DNA of 64,000 bases from JAWSUT01 sp033549345 (lineage in GTDB: Bacteria > Bacillota > Dethiobacteria > Dethiobacterales > Dethiobacteraceae), in contig JAWSUT010000002.1 in NCBI GenBank assembly GCA_033549345.1, forward strand, positions 78,029 through 142,028. Reading direction: 5' to 3'. The stretch's first letter is position 1. Every line of letters begins with the position of its first letter. The notes under the pieces are model-generated. The model was not told the DNA's origin. It ran no database searches and saw nothing but the letters and a program-made list of their open reading frames with translations. A program made the translations under genes and the position numbers. Below are positions 30,404-39,416 of the stretch, in pieces.

Positions 30404-31681
30404 TTGGCTACTTTTCAGCGTAATCGTTTGCAAAACGGCATAAACATGTATATTCACCCGACGAAAAAATTTAAAACCATTCTGGTACAGCTTATTTTCC
30501 ACCGCCACCTGCGTGAAGAGGATGTGACACTCAGTGCTCTTTTACCTTCGGTTTTGCAGCGGGGCAGTGAGAAATACCCCACCAGAATGAAGCTGGCTCT
30601 TCGCCTGGAGGAGCTCTACGGAACGGAACTGATGGCGGAAATTGTGAAAAAAGGGGAGCGCCAACTGATTGCTTTTACCATGGATCTGGTTCACGACCAG
30701 TTCTTGCCCGGTGAAAGCCGCCTGCTGCGGCAGGCGCTGGAAATCTTTAGCGATATTGTCGGCAACCCTGTGGTTGAAGGCGAAGCATTTAAAGAAAACT
30801 TCGTCAGCCAGGAAAGAGAACAGCATGAAAAGGTAATTAAAGGGCTGATTAATGACAAGATTGCATACTCGGTGGAGCGGTGTCTGCAGGCCATGTGCCG
30901 GGAAGAACCGTTTGGTGTCTTTAAGTACGGCAGCGTGGAGCGTCTCAGGGAAATTGACAATACCTCTTTGTATCGTTTCTACCGCAGTTTTCTATCTGAA
31001 AGCCCCGCTGATTTACATATCATCGGTGATGTGGACCCGGCGGCTGTCACTGCCCTGGCGGAAGAGATTTTCAACTTTGAACGCACGGCAACAGAGACTG
31101 TGCCGGCCACGCAGATCAACAGGGATGTCAAAGATGTGCGCTATGTAACAGAAGAACTGGATGTCAGCCAGGGTAAACTTGTGCTCGGTTTTCGTACCGG
31201 CCTCACTTACGGTGACGACGATTATTTTCCTCTTTTAATGTATAACGGTATTCTGGGCGCGTTCCCCCACTCAAAGCTTTTCCAGAATGTGCGGGAAAAA
31301 GCAAGCCTGGCTTATTACGCCTATTCGCGCCTGGAAAAACACAAAGGCCTGATGCTGATTTCGTCGGGAATTGAAGTGAAACATTATGAACAGGCCCTGG
31401 AAATTATCCGTAAACAGACCGGGGACATGGTCAAAGGCGATTTCAGCGAAGAAGACTTTACGAATACAAAAAACGGCCTACGCAACCAGTTTCTGGTGGA
31501 AGAAGACAATCCGGGGCTAATCATCAACAGGGCGCTGGACGGGATGCTTGCCGGCCGCAAAGAAGATACGGCAACGCTTTTAGAACGGCTGGATGCGGTG
31601 ACGCATGAAGATGTGGCCCGTGTGGCAGCCGGGATTCAGCTGGATACTGTCTACTTCCTGACAAAAAAAGGGGGTGCCTAA
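30404..31681 (+). CDS. ymfF: M16-like protein YmfF (EF-P modification-associated family), inactive homologue
   Basis: 425 residues with the two-domain M16 fold. The catalytic HxxEH is replaced (ILVQLIFHRHLREEDVTLSALLPSVLQRG), as in YmfF proteins, the non-catalytic halves of YmfF/YmfH pairs. C-terminal M16 core: FRTGLTYGDDDYFPLLMYNGILG and SLAYYAYSRLEKHKG. Bacillus YmfF/YmfH are linked to elongation-factor-P 5-aminopentanol modification (established). TTG 30404 is seven bases after AGGAGG. The partner starts one base past the stop. Confidence 0.88.
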   Translation: MATFQRNRLQNGINMYIHPTKKFKTILVQLIFHRHLREEDVTLSALLPSVLQRGSEKYPTRMKLALRLEELYGTELMAEIVKKGERQLIAFTMDLVHDQFLPGESRLLRQALEIFSDIVGNPVVEGEAFKENFVSQEREQHEKVIKGLINDKIAYSVERCLQAMCREEPFGVFKYGSVERLREIDNTSLYRFYRSFLSESPADLHIIGDVDPAAVTALAEEIFNFERTATETVPATQINRDVKDVRYVTEELDVSQGKLVLGFRTGLTYGDDDYFPLLMYNGILGAFPHSKLFQNVREKASLAYYAYSRLEKHKGLMLISSGIEVKHYEQALEIIRKQTGDMVKGDFSEEDFTNTKNGLRNQFLVEEDNPGLIINRALDGMLAGRKEDTATLLERLDAVTHEDVARVAAGIQLDTVYFLTKKGGA

Positions 31682-31682
31682 A

Positions 31683-32975
31683 ATGACACGGATAATTGAG
31701 AACACGCTTCTGAAAGAAAAGATTTTTGTCCGCCGTGTCGAGCCCGGCCTGGAAGTATTTGTGCTCCCCAAAAAAGGCTACAGAAAAAAGTATGCCACAT
31801 ACGCTACAAATTTTGGCTCCATTGATTCCCGCTTTGTTGTGGAGGGAGAAGACCGGGAGCTTACCGTGCCTGACGGCGTAGCCCATTTCCTCGAGCATAA
31901 ACTGTTTGAGGATGAGGACGGCAATGTATTTGACCGGTTTGCCAAGCTTGGTGCTTCGAGCAACGCGTTTACCAATTTCACAAACACCGCATATCTCTTT
32001 TCCGCAACAGAACATTTCTCTGAAGGCCTGGAAATCCTGCTGGATTTTGTGCAAACGCCATATTTTACGGCAGAGAGCGTGGAAAAAGAAAAAGGGATTA
32101 TTGAGCAGGAAATCCGGATGTATGAAGACAACCCGCAGTGGCGTATCTTCTTTAATTTGTTGGATGCCTTATATAAAGAGCATCCCGTTCAGAAAGATAT
32201 TGCCGGTACGGTAGAGAGTATCCGCGAAATAGACAAAGATGTGCTCTATAAGTGCTACCGGACCTTCTACCATCCGAGCAATATGGCTGTCTTTGTTGTG
32301 GGAGATGTGGATCCTGAACGCATCCTGGACCAGGTGGAAGCAAACATTGCCGGACGTAATTACAAACCCCTGGGAGAAATTAAACGTTTTTATCCGCAAG
32401 AACCGTACGAACTGGACAGGGATACTATTGAGCAGGAACTGGTTATCTCCCAGCCGATGCTCAATCTGGGCTTTAAGGAACGCGATATCGGTTATGACGG
32501 GATGGAGCTCTTTAAACGGGAACTGGCCACGTCCCTTGTGCTGGAAGTTGTGTTCGGCTCCAGCTCTGCCCTGTACAATGAGCTTTATGAAGATGGGCTC
32601 ATTGATGATGAGTTTGATGCGGGCTATGTTGCCGAGAAAGGGTACGGGCACACCATCGTGGGCGGCGAAACAGCCGACCCCGACAAGCTTTTTGAGCGGC
32701 TTGCAGCCGGAATCAGAAAAGCGCGGCAGGAGGGTATTTCTAACGCAACATTTGAGCACCACCGCAGCAAAATGATGGGTGAGTTTCTCAAGAGTTTTAA
32801 CTCCCTGGAGTTTATTGCCAACAATTTTCTTGCTTATCATTTCCGCAAAATCAATTTCTTTGATTATCTGAATGTGCTGCAGGGACTGTCCACAGATGAT
32901 GTAAACAGACGCCTTAGTGAACATCTGACTGAAGAAAGCATGGCCCGTTCACTGATTTTGCCGAAAAAAGCATAA
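31683..32975 (+). CDS. ymfH: M16 metallopeptidase YmfH
   Basis: 430 residues. Active Zn site HFLEH (VAHFLEHKLFED) with the distal Glu in EKGIIEQEIRMYEDNPQW. Catalytic partner of YmfF, with which it should form a heterodimer, cytoplasmic. ATG 31683 is used; a GTG nine bases upstream falls in the GGGGGTG ribosome site. After it, 32987-33012 is a GC hairpin (CGGCCGGACTCC/GGAGTTCGGCCG) without a T run. Confidence 0.9.
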   Translation: MTRIIENTLLKEKIFVRRVEPGLEVFVLPKKGYRKKYATYATNFGSIDSRFVVEGEDRELTVPDGVAHFLEHKLFEDEDGNVFDRFAKLGASSNAFTNFTNTAYLFSATEHFSEGLEILLDFVQTPYFTAESVEKEKGIIEQEIRMYEDNPQWRIFFNLLDALYKEHPVQKDIAGTVESIREIDKDVLYKCYRTFYHPSNMAVFVVGDVDPERILDQVEANIAGRNYKPLGEIKRFYPQEPYELDRDTIEQELVISQPMLNLGFKERDIGYDGMELFKRELATSLVLEVVFGSSSALYNELYEDGLIDDEFDAGYVAEKGYGHTIVGGETADPDKLFERLAAGIRKARQEGISNATFEHHRSKMMGEFLKSFNSLEFIANNFLAYHFRKINFFDYLNVLQGLSTDDVNRRLSEHLTEESMARSLILPKKA

Positions 32976-33055
32976 GGCGACATGTCCGGCCGGACTCCCT
33001 GGAGTTCGGCCGATTCCGTAAAAAGGTAAAATGCCGTAATAACAAGTTGTAAAGA

Positions 33056-33080
33056 AGGACTTTTGGGTTTATAGTGGAAT
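33056..33080 (+). promoter_or_regulatory. Sigma-H-like promoter of the aminotransferase gene
   Basis: AAGGAC (AGGA 33056-33059), 17 bases, GAATAG (33077). A poor sigma-A pair, TTGTAA-17-TATAGT (33047-33075), overlaps it. Confidence 0.55.
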
Positions 33081-33113
33081 AGAAATATATTCCCGACACG
33101 AGGAGATGGACGT

Positions 33114-34502
33114 ATGGAGAAATTAATAAAACTTACCGACCTGCCGGAATTGTCACGCGGGCAGGTCAGGGAAAATTTTAAGACACATATGAACCCGGGG
33201 TTATGCACACTGATGGGTTTGCTGGATTTTGACAAGCTCTATGTCAAAGCTGAAGGTGTTCATGTCTGGGATATGGACGGCAACCGCTATCTGGATTTTC
33301 TCGGCGGCTACGGTTCACTGAACCTGGGACACAACCATCCCCGGATTATTGAAGCCCTGGAAACATACAGTACGATGCCGAACCTGCTGCAGGCTTCCAT
33401 GGGTGTTGCCGCCAGTACGCTGGCCCACAACCTGGCACAGATTACACCGGGTAAACTAAACAATACCTTTTTCTGCAACAGTGGTGCCGAAGCGGTGGAA
33501 GGAGCCATTAAACTGGCCCGCATTGCCACCGGGCGGCCGCGGATTCTTTCCTGCCGCAGCGGTTTTCACGGCAAGACGCTGGGCTCGCTTTCCGTTACGG
33601 GGCGTGAAAAATATCAGATTGGCTTTGAGCCGCTGCTGCCGGCCTGCAGTGTGGTAGATTTTTGCGGGCTGCAGGAGTTGGAGGAGCAGCTTTCAACCAG
33701 AGATGTCGCTGCGTTTATTGTGGAGCCAATACAGGGTGAGGGCGGAATTATCATTCCGCCGGAGGGCTACCTTAAAAAGGCGCAGGATCTCTGCCATAAA
33801 TACGGTGCGCTCTTTATTGCTGATGAAATCCAGACCGGACTGGGACGTACAGGAAAAATGTTTGCCTCGGAAATCGAGGGGATTGAGCCGGATATACTCT
33901 GCCTGGCCAAATCGCTTGGCGGCGGTATTATGCCCATCGGGGCCGTGATAACCACGCAGGAACTCTGGAATAAGGCGTATGGCGGGATTGAAAAGTGTCT
34001 CCTGCATACATCCACCTTTGGCGGGAATACATGGGCCGCTGTGGCCGGTCTGGCCACGCTGGAAGTGATTTATGAAGAAGATTTGTGCAACCGTGCTGCC
34101 GAAATGGGAGAACACCTGCTTTCAGGGCTGCGTACTCTGCAGGAGCGTTTCCCGATTATCCGGGATGTGAGGGGAAGAGGGCTTTTGGTGGGAATCGAAT
34201 TTGAACAGCCGGCCAAGGGTATCATGGCAAAAGTGGCCGGCGCAGTCAACAAGCTCTCTAATGAGTACCTGGGTGCCATGGTGGCGGGTGTACTGCTGAA
34301 TCAGTATAAAATTATTACCGCCTACACGTTAAACAATCCCAATGTGGTCCGCCTGGAACCGCCGCTGATGGTAACCAGAGAGCAGATCGACTCGGTGTTA
34401 AACGCTTTGGAAGAGACATTTACCAGGAACAAATCTCTGCTCGGGTTTGGACTGACGTCAGGGAAAACTCTGGTGTCGGGATTATTCGGCAAGAAAAACT
34501 AA
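33114..34502 (+). CDS. Class III aminotransferase (putrescine/ornithine type), PLP enzyme
   Basis: 462 residues. Class III signatures: GGYGSLNLGHNHPRI, FCNSGAEAVEGAIKLAR, FHGKTLGSLS, IADEIQTGLGRTG and the PLP Lys in LCLAKSLGGGIMPIGAV. Closest in length and N-terminal extension to putrescine-2-oxoglutarate aminotransferase-like enzymes, though ornithine or 4-aminobutyrate use cannot be excluded. GAGGAG-type site before ATG. It has its own sigma-H-like promoter, so amine use may rise at transition phase. Confidence 0.85.
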   Translation: MEKLIKLTDLPELSRGQVRENFKTHMNPGLCTLMGLLDFDKLYVKAEGVHVWDMDGNRYLDFLGGYGSLNLGHNHPRIIEALETYSTMPNLLQASMGVAASTLAHNLAQITPGKLNNTFFCNSGAEAVEGAIKLARIATGRPRILSCRSGFHGKTLGSLSVTGREKYQIGFEPLLPACSVVDFCGLQELEEQLSTRDVAAFIVEPIQGEGGIIIPPEGYLKKAQDLCHKYGALFIADEIQTGLGRTGKMFASEIEGIEPDILCLAKSLGGGIMPIGAVITTQELWNKAYGGIEKCLLHTSTFGGNTWAAVAGLATLEVIYEEDLCNRAAEMGEHLLSGLRTLQERFPIIRDVRGRGLLVGIEFEQPAKGIMAKVAGAVNKLSNEYLGAMVAGVLLNQYKIITAYTLNNPNVVRLEPPLMVTREQIDSVLNALEETFTRNKSLLGFGLTSGKTLVSGLFGKKN

Positions 34503-34526
34503 ATAAGGAAAATATTTGCCATAAGC

Positions 34527-34552
34527 AGGAAAAAAGTCCCTTTTGTCGAAAT
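34527..34552 (+). promoter_or_regulatory. Sigma-H-like promoter of the HD-GYP gene
   Basis: AGCAGGAAA (AGGA 34527-34530), 17 bases, GAAAT (34548); reads TGTCGAAATAT. The -10 departs from GAAT. Confidence 0.5.
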
Positions 34553-34592
34553 ATCAGGTAAGTGCTTGATTTTCGTCAGGAGGGACTTTTAC

Positions 34593-35684
34593 GTGAAAGA
34601 AATTCATGTGGACAGCCTTAAAGTCGGAGACACCCTGGCCGGTGATATTTGCTGTGAATATTCATACAGGAACCTGCTCAGCAGGGGGACTGTTATTACC
34701 AGGGAACATATAGAGAAATTGCGGCAGTTTAACGTCAGAGGATTCTGCGTGGTACTGGATGAACAGGAAGCGGCCGGACTGCGGTTTGATTTGTTGGATC
34801 AGGTTACGGATGAAAAAGTCAAGCGGGCATATCTGGATACGTTTGTTGTCGGAAAAAGTATTTATGAAAACATGGCGCGCGGCAACCCTATTAATATCAG
34901 GCTGGCTAGCGAAGCGGTGGAACTGCTTGTAGAGCAAATGCTGCAGAACAGCTCACTGCTGATGCAGCTGGCCACGGTACGGGTTGTGGACGATTATACC
35001 TTTTCCCATATGGTCAATGTTGCACTCTACGCAGCCGCTTTTGGCCGCAGCCTTAAGCTAAGTGAGAGCGATATCCGTGACCTCTGTCTGGCGGGACTGC
35101 TTCATGATGTGGGCAAAGCAAAGCTTCCGCAGGAAATTTTACAAAAACCGAGTGACCTGACCGAAGCGGAATTTACGGAAATGAAGCGTCATACGGAATA
35201 TGCTTATGCGGAACTTGGCCGGTATCCCGAGCTGAATGAAAGAGTCAGGCAGGCGGCGCTGCAGCATCATGAACGTGGTGACGGCAGCGGATATCCCCGC
35301 GGCCTCAAAAAGGAGCAAACCAGCATGTTCGGGCGGATTATTGCCATTGTGGATGTTTACGATGCCCTCACCTCCGACCGGTGCTATCGCGGCCGTTTCC
35401 TACCGCACGAGACCGCGGAAATTCTGATGGGTGACTGCTCGTTAAACAGACTTGATCCCGAACTGGTCAGAGTCTTTCTGAAACATATTGCCCTCTATCC
35501 ACCTGGGGTGGAAGTGGTGTTAAGCGACGGGCGGCGGGCCCGTGTTAAAAGGCTCCATACCGATTTCCCGCTGCGGCCTGTGCTCGATATCCTGGGCAGG
35601 GATGATACAGGCAACTGGGTCCCGCTGCACGAAGAGGATCTGATGAAGCATCCCACATTGTTTATTTCCCGTGTACTGGCCTGA
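34593..35684 (+). CDS. HD-GYP domain protein, probable c-di-GMP phosphodiesterase
   Basis: 363 residues. An unrecognised N-terminal region (about 1-110, starting KEIHVDSLKVGDTL) precedes an HD-GYP domain: HD in LLHDVGKAKLP, HxxxH-type ligands, and the signature HHERGDGSGYPRGL (GYP). It would hydrolyse c-di-GMP, matching the PilZ effector at 25057. GTG 34593 lies eight bases after CAGGAGGG. C-terminal region about 300-363 ends GNWVPLHEEDLMKHP, as in DUF3391-lacking Firmicute members. Confidence 0.92.
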   Translation: MKEIHVDSLKVGDTLAGDICCEYSYRNLLSRGTVITREHIEKLRQFNVRGFCVVLDEQEAAGLRFDLLDQVTDEKVKRAYLDTFVVGKSIYENMARGNPINIRLASEAVELLVEQMLQNSSLLMQLATVRVVDDYTFSHMVNVALYAAAFGRSLKLSESDIRDLCLAGLLHDVGKAKLPQEILQKPSDLTEAEFTEMKRHTEYAYAELGRYPELNERVRQAALQHHERGDGSGYPRGLKKEQTSMFGRIIAIVDVYDALTSDRCYRGRFLPHETAEILMGDCSLNRLDPELVRVFLKHIALYPPGVEVVLSDGRRARVKRLHTDFPLRPVLDILGRDDTGNWVPLHEEDLMKHPTLFISRVLA

Positions 35685-35689
35685 TTGGT

Positions 35690-35718
35690 TTGTACCTCCT
35701 GCTCAAATGGGGTATAAT
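35690..35718 (+). promoter_or_regulatory. Sigma-A promoter of the DUF2007 operon
   Basis: TTGTAC (35690-35695), 17 bases, TATAAT (35713-35718), 32 bases before the ATG. Confidence 0.75.
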
Positions 35719-35750
35719 AGGGAAAAGCGTTTGCAAAAAGGAGGCGGCCA

Positions 35751-35999
35751 ATGAAATACCAGGGCATAGACAATTGGGTCCCTGTGTTTGAAGCGGCTAC
35801 GGTTGATGAGGCCAATATTGTCAAAGGCATGCTTGAGGCTTCAAAGATTCCGGTGATTCTTGACAGAGAGGCAGCCAACTCAGAGTTTGCAATGGCGGAG
35901 GGTTCCGTCAATGAAGTTGTAGTGAAAGTTCCCAGAGAGATGGTTGCAAAAGTTGCCCAACTGCTTCAGGCTACCCCCTACGGTGTGCCTGAGGAATAA
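35751..35999 (+). CDS. DUF2007-type signal-transducing protein
   Basis: 82 residues in the PF09413 style (putative prokaryotic signal transducing protein): WVPVFEAATVDEANIVKGMLEASKIPVILDREA, then VVVKVPREMVAKVAQLL. A ferredoxin-like small fold of unknown role. AAGGAGG precedes the ATG. It probably forms an operon with the membrane peptide and phosphatase downstream. Confidence 0.8.
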   Translation: MKYQGIDNWVPVFEAATVDEANIVKGMLEASKIPVILDREAANSEFAMAEGSVNEVVVKVPREMVAKVAQLLQATPYGVPEE

Positions 36000-36016
36000 G
36001 AGAGAAAAGGACAGAT

Positions 36017-36145
36017 ATGATGAGCCACAGATGGGGATATATAATTATTTTGGTTGTTTTTATCGCCATATCCTGGGGCGTGCGTATGCTGCTCTCCCAG
36101 AATGTGAGTGATAAAGTCCTGGATGATAAAGAAGAGGATGAATAG
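36017..36145 (+). CDS. Single-helix membrane peptide (42 aa)
   Basis: MMSHRWGYIIILVVFIAISW gives one helix, then an acidic tail (DKVLDDKEEDE). AAAAGG before the ATG. The next gene starts right after its stop. Too short to classify. Confidence 0.5.
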   Translation: MMSHRWGYIIILVVFIAISWGVRMLLSQNVSDKVLDDKEEDE

Positions 36146-36826
36146 ATGGCCCGGCGGTTGGAAAATATTCAGGTCCTGTGCGACTTTGACGGTACCATTA
36201 CCAACGAAGACATAGGATTTAAAATCATTGAGACATTTGCCGGCCCCGGTTGGCATGAAATAGAAGATGCTTACCAGCGGGGTGAAAAAGGGTCACGGGA
36301 AGCATTGGAAGAAATCTTTGCCCTCACACGGATTTCAGAGGAAACTCTGACGGAGTTTGTGGAAAAACATTTTCATGTGGATCCCTCTTTCCCCGCGTTT
36401 CTCGCTCTTTGCCGCAGGGAAAACATTGCCGTGACTGTACTCAGTGACGGCTTTGACTTCTATATTGACCTGATGTTCCGTAAGTTCAGTGTGGACGTGC
36501 CTTACCTGGCTAATACGCTGCGTGTCGTGGACTGCAGTTTGCAGGCCGGTTTCCCGCATAAAAGCGGTTCCTGCGGGTCGTGCGGCAACTGTAAGATGGC
36601 CTATGCCCGGCAGGTAAAAGAGCGTGGCGACAGGATTATCTATATCGGAGACGGCCACTCGGACAAATGTGTCAGCAGCCTTGCCGACCTTGTTTTTGCC
36701 AAAGGCGTGCTTGCCGGACACTGCCGGGAACAGGGAACACCGTTTCACCGGTTTGAAACATTTGATGACATACTTGCCGTCTGTATGAACGGCCCGTTTG
36801 CAAATATCTTAAACTCAGGAGAGTGA
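36146..36826 (+). CDS. MtnX-like HAD-IB phosphatase
   Basis: 226 residues. HAD motifs: DFDGTIT (nucleophile Asp, residue 13 region), motif II LSDGFD and motif IV YIGDGHSD. It resembles MtnX, the 2-hydroxy-3-keto-5-methylthiopentenyl phosphatase of methionine salvage, or HAD-IB enzymes such as phosphoserine phosphatase. A Cys cluster, SCGSCGNCKMA, precedes the Lys motif; it may bind metal. cysK follows four bases later, suggesting a sulfur or Ser/Cys role. Substrate unproven. Confidence 0.8.
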   Translation: MARRLENIQVLCDFDGTITNEDIGFKIIETFAGPGWHEIEDAYQRGEKGSREALEEIFALTRISEETLTEFVEKHFHVDPSFPAFLALCRRENIAVTVLSDGFDFYIDLMFRKFSVDVPYLANTLRVVDCSLQAGFPHKSGSCGSCGNCKMAYARQVKERGDRIIYIGDGHSDKCVSSLADLVFAKGVLAGHCREQGTPFHRFETFDDILAVCMNGPFANILNSGE

Positions 36827-36830
36827 AAAA

Positions 36831-37757
36831 ATGACAAACATAGTCAATAATATTACTGACCTGATTGGCAACACGCCCATGGTACGGCTAAATAAGCTGG
36901 CCGGCCCGGAAATGGCTGAAGTTGTGGTGAAGCTTGAATCCTTTAATCCGGGCGGCAGCGTAAAAGACCGCATTGCCATGAGCATGGTTGTGGCTGCTGA
37001 GAAAGAAGGAAAACTAAAGGCCGGAGCCACAATTGTAGAGCCTACCAGCGGCAATACGGGCATCGGCCTGGCAATGCTGGCGGCAGCACGCGGTTACCGC
37101 CTGATTCTTGTCATGCCGGACACGATGTCGATGGAACGGCGCATCCTGGCCAAAGCTTATGGTGCGGAACTGATTCTTACTCCCGGTGCCAAAGGAATGA
37201 AAGGCACTTTGGAGAAGGTGGAAGAGATTTTAAAGGAAAACCCTGAGTACTTTGTGCCCCAGCAGTTTGCCAACCCGGCGAATCCGGAAATACACAGGCA
37301 GACAACGGCCCGGGAAGTTTTGGAACAGACAGGGGGCCAACTGGATGCGTTTGTAGCCGGCGTAGGTACCGGCGGTACGATCACTGGTGTTGGCGAAGTC
37401 TTAAAAAAAGAGAAGCCGGGCGTAAAAATCATTGCTGTGGAGCCGGCCGCTTCTCCCATCCTCTCCGGCGGCCAGCCAGGCCCGCATAAAATCCAGGGGA
37501 TCGGCGCCGGTTTTGTCCCTTCTGTTTTAAACCGCGGCGCGTTTGATGAGGTGCTCACCGTGTCCAATGAAGAAGCAATGGATACCGCCCGGCGCATGGC
37601 TGCCGAGGAAGGCATCCTCTGCGGCATCTCCTGCGGCGCCGCCGTCCACGCAGCGCTGCGTGTGGCCAAAAAGCTGGGAGCGGGAAAGCGGGTAGTGGTT
37701 GTGGCCCCTGATACGGGTGAGCGTTATCTGACCACCGACCTGTTTAAACACGAATAA
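36831..37757 (+). CDS. cysK: Cysteine synthase A (O-acetylserine sulfhydrylase)
   Basis: 308 residues, PLP-dependent. It makes cysteine from O-acetylserine and sulfide. PLP Lys in NPGGSVKDRIA, substrate loop PTSGNTGIGLAM, the phosphate-binding GTGGTITGVGEVL and the C-terminal GERYLTT motif. GGAGAG precedes the ATG. It lies four bases after the HAD phosphatase, operonic, and is ended by the 37766 hairpin. Confidence 0.96.
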   Translation: MTNIVNNITDLIGNTPMVRLNKLAGPEMAEVVVKLESFNPGGSVKDRIAMSMVVAAEKEGKLKAGATIVEPTSGNTGIGLAMLAAARGYRLILVMPDTMSMERRILAKAYGAELILTPGAKGMKGTLEKVEEILKENPEYFVPQQFANPANPEIHRQTTAREVLEQTGGQLDAFVAGVGTGGTITGVGEVLKKEKPGVKIIAVEPAASPILSGGQPGPHKIQGIGAGFVPSVLNRGAFDEVLTVSNEEAMDTARRMAAEEGILCGISCGAAVHAALRVAKKLGAGKRVVVVAPDTGERYLTTDLFKHE

Positions 37758-37765
37758 GGAATTGG

Positions 37766-37790
37766 GGGAGCGGCTTGCCGCTCCCTTTCT
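37766..37790 (+). terminator. Intrinsic terminator after cysK
   Basis: GGGAGCGGC/GCCGCTCCC then TTTCT. Confidence 0.75.
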
Positions 37791-37793
37791 AAA

Positions 37794-37823
37794 TTGACCC
37801 TCTGCGCCGCAATATGATATAAT
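37794..37823 (+). promoter_or_regulatory. Sigma-A promoter of proS
   Basis: TTGACC, 18 bases, TATAAT (37818-37823). Confidence 0.75.
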
Positions 37824-37873
37824 CCTTAAAGATTCGGCAGTGCCAGGTTTTTCCGTGAAGGAGGAATACATAG

Positions 37874-39325
37874 ATGTCTAAACAGAATAAAGAGTTTGTC
37901 AAAGAAATCACACCGCGCTCTGAGGATTACTCGCAGTGGTATCTGGATGTTATCCTCAAAGCTCAGATGATGGATTATTCGCCGGTAAAAGGCTGCATGG
38001 TGATTCGCCCCTACGGCTTTACGCTGTGGGAGAATATGCAGCAGGGCCTCGACGGCCGCATTAAAGCTACCGGGCACAGAAATGCCTACTTTCCGCTGTT
38101 TATTCCCGAGAGTCTGCTGCAAAAAGAGGCCGACCACGTGGAGGGGTTTGCCCCGGAAGTGGCCTGGGTCACCCACGGCGGCAATGAAAAACTGGCGGAG
38201 CGCCTGGTTGTCCGCCCCACTTCGGAAACAATTATCTGTGAGATGTATAGCCGCTGGATTCAGTCCTACCGGGACCTGCCCGTGCTGATTAACCAGTGGT
38301 GCAATGTGGTGCGCTGGGAGAAAGTCACCAGGCCGTTTTTGCGTACTTCTGAATTCCTCTGGCAGGAAGGGCACACGGCCCACCGTAATGAGGAAGAGGC
38401 CGAGGAAGAAACACTGAAGATGCTGGAAGTGTACCGCGACTTTGTGGAAAACGACCTGGCGGTTCCGGTGGTGACAGGACGCAAAACTGAAAATGAGAAA
38501 TTTGCCGGTGCACTGCGCACCTATTCCATTGAGGCACTGATGAGCGACGGAAAAGCCCTGCAGGCCGGCACTTCACATAACCTGGGCACCCATTTTGCCA
38601 AAGTGTTTGATATTACATACCTGGATTCAGACGGAGAACTCAAGCATGTCTGGCAGACATCCTGGGGTGTCTCCACACGGCTGATCGGCGCCATTATTAT
38701 GGTGCACGGCGATGACCGCGGCCTGGTGCTGCCGCCGAAGGTGGCACCCACGCAGGTTATTCTGGTGCCCATCGCGCCCAAGAAAGCCAGGGAAACCGTC
38801 CTGCCCAAAGCCGATGCCATTTACCGGGATATTAAAGAGAGCGGTGTCCGCATCGAGATGGATGACCGGGAAGAATACTCACCCGGCTGGAAGTTTAATG
38901 AGTGGGAAATGAAGGGCGTGCCCCTGCGCATTGAAATCGGCCCCCGCGACCTTGAAAACGGACAAGCCGTTCTGGCCCGCCGCGATACCGGCGAAAAGGA
39001 AACGGTCAGCTTAGACAGTCTCAAAACCCGGGTCCGGGAACTGCTTGGCGAAATTCAGGCCAACATGTATGACAAGGCCAAAGCATTCCGGGAAGAAAAT
39101 ACATACCGGACCGACGATTACGACGAGTTTAAAAAAATCATCGAAGAAAAGCGCGGCTTTGTTGTCTCCCGCTGGTGCGGTGACAGTGACTGTGAGCAGG
39201 CTATAAAAGAAGACACCAAAGCCACCATCCGCTGTCTCCCCTTCAATGAGGAAACCACCTCCGGCCCATGCCTCCGCTGCGGCACAGAATCCGACAAACT
39301 CGCCTACTTTGCCCGCGCCTATTAG
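37874..39325 (+). CDS. proS: Prolyl-tRNA synthetase, archaeal/eukaryote-like (ProS type 3)
   Basis: 483 residues, the short type without the editing insertion. Class II motifs: motif 2 VRWEKVTRPFLRTSEFLWQEGHTAH, motif 3 GVSTRLIGAIIMVHGDDRGL, then an anticodon domain (VAPTQVILVPI) and a C-terminal zinc-type domain with Cys pairs (CGDSDC ... CLRC). This form is typical of some Clostridia and archaea. AAGGAGG before the ATG. Confidence 0.96.
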   Translation: MSKQNKEFVKEITPRSEDYSQWYLDVILKAQMMDYSPVKGCMVIRPYGFTLWENMQQGLDGRIKATGHRNAYFPLFIPESLLQKEADHVEGFAPEVAWVTHGGNEKLAERLVVRPTSETIICEMYSRWIQSYRDLPVLINQWCNVVRWEKVTRPFLRTSEFLWQEGHTAHRNEEEAEEETLKMLEVYRDFVENDLAVPVVTGRKTENEKFAGALRTYSIEALMSDGKALQAGTSHNLGTHFAKVFDITYLDSDGELKHVWQTSWGVSTRLIGAIIMVHGDDRGLVLPPKVAPTQVILVPIAPKKARETVLPKADAIYRDIKESGVRIEMDDREEYSPGWKFNEWEMKGVPLRIEIGPRDLENGQAVLARRDTGEKETVSLDSLKTRVRELLGEIQANMYDKAKAFREENTYRTDDYDEFKKIIEEKRGFVVSRWCGDSDCEQAIKEDTKATIRCLPFNEETTSGPCLRCGTESDKLAYFARAY

Positions 39326-39352
39326 ACACGTCGACCCTGAGATTTAGTGCAA

Positions 39353-39372
39353 GAAAGGGTCTGACCCTTTTT
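39353..39372 (+). terminator. REP-like hairpin acting as proS terminator
   Basis: AAAGGGTC-T-GACCC with CTTTTTT following; related in style to other palindromes in the window. A T tract fits a terminator. Confidence 0.55.
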
Positions 39373-39416
39373 TGCATGCAACCCTGTTTTGCAGAATTGG
39401 GAAGGAGGAACTCCTG

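Noticed and set aside
33047..33075. Sigma-A promoter TTGTAA-17-TATAGT for the aminotransferase
   Set aside because: Kept only as an alternative; the overlapping AGGA-N17-GAAT matches eight other promoters.
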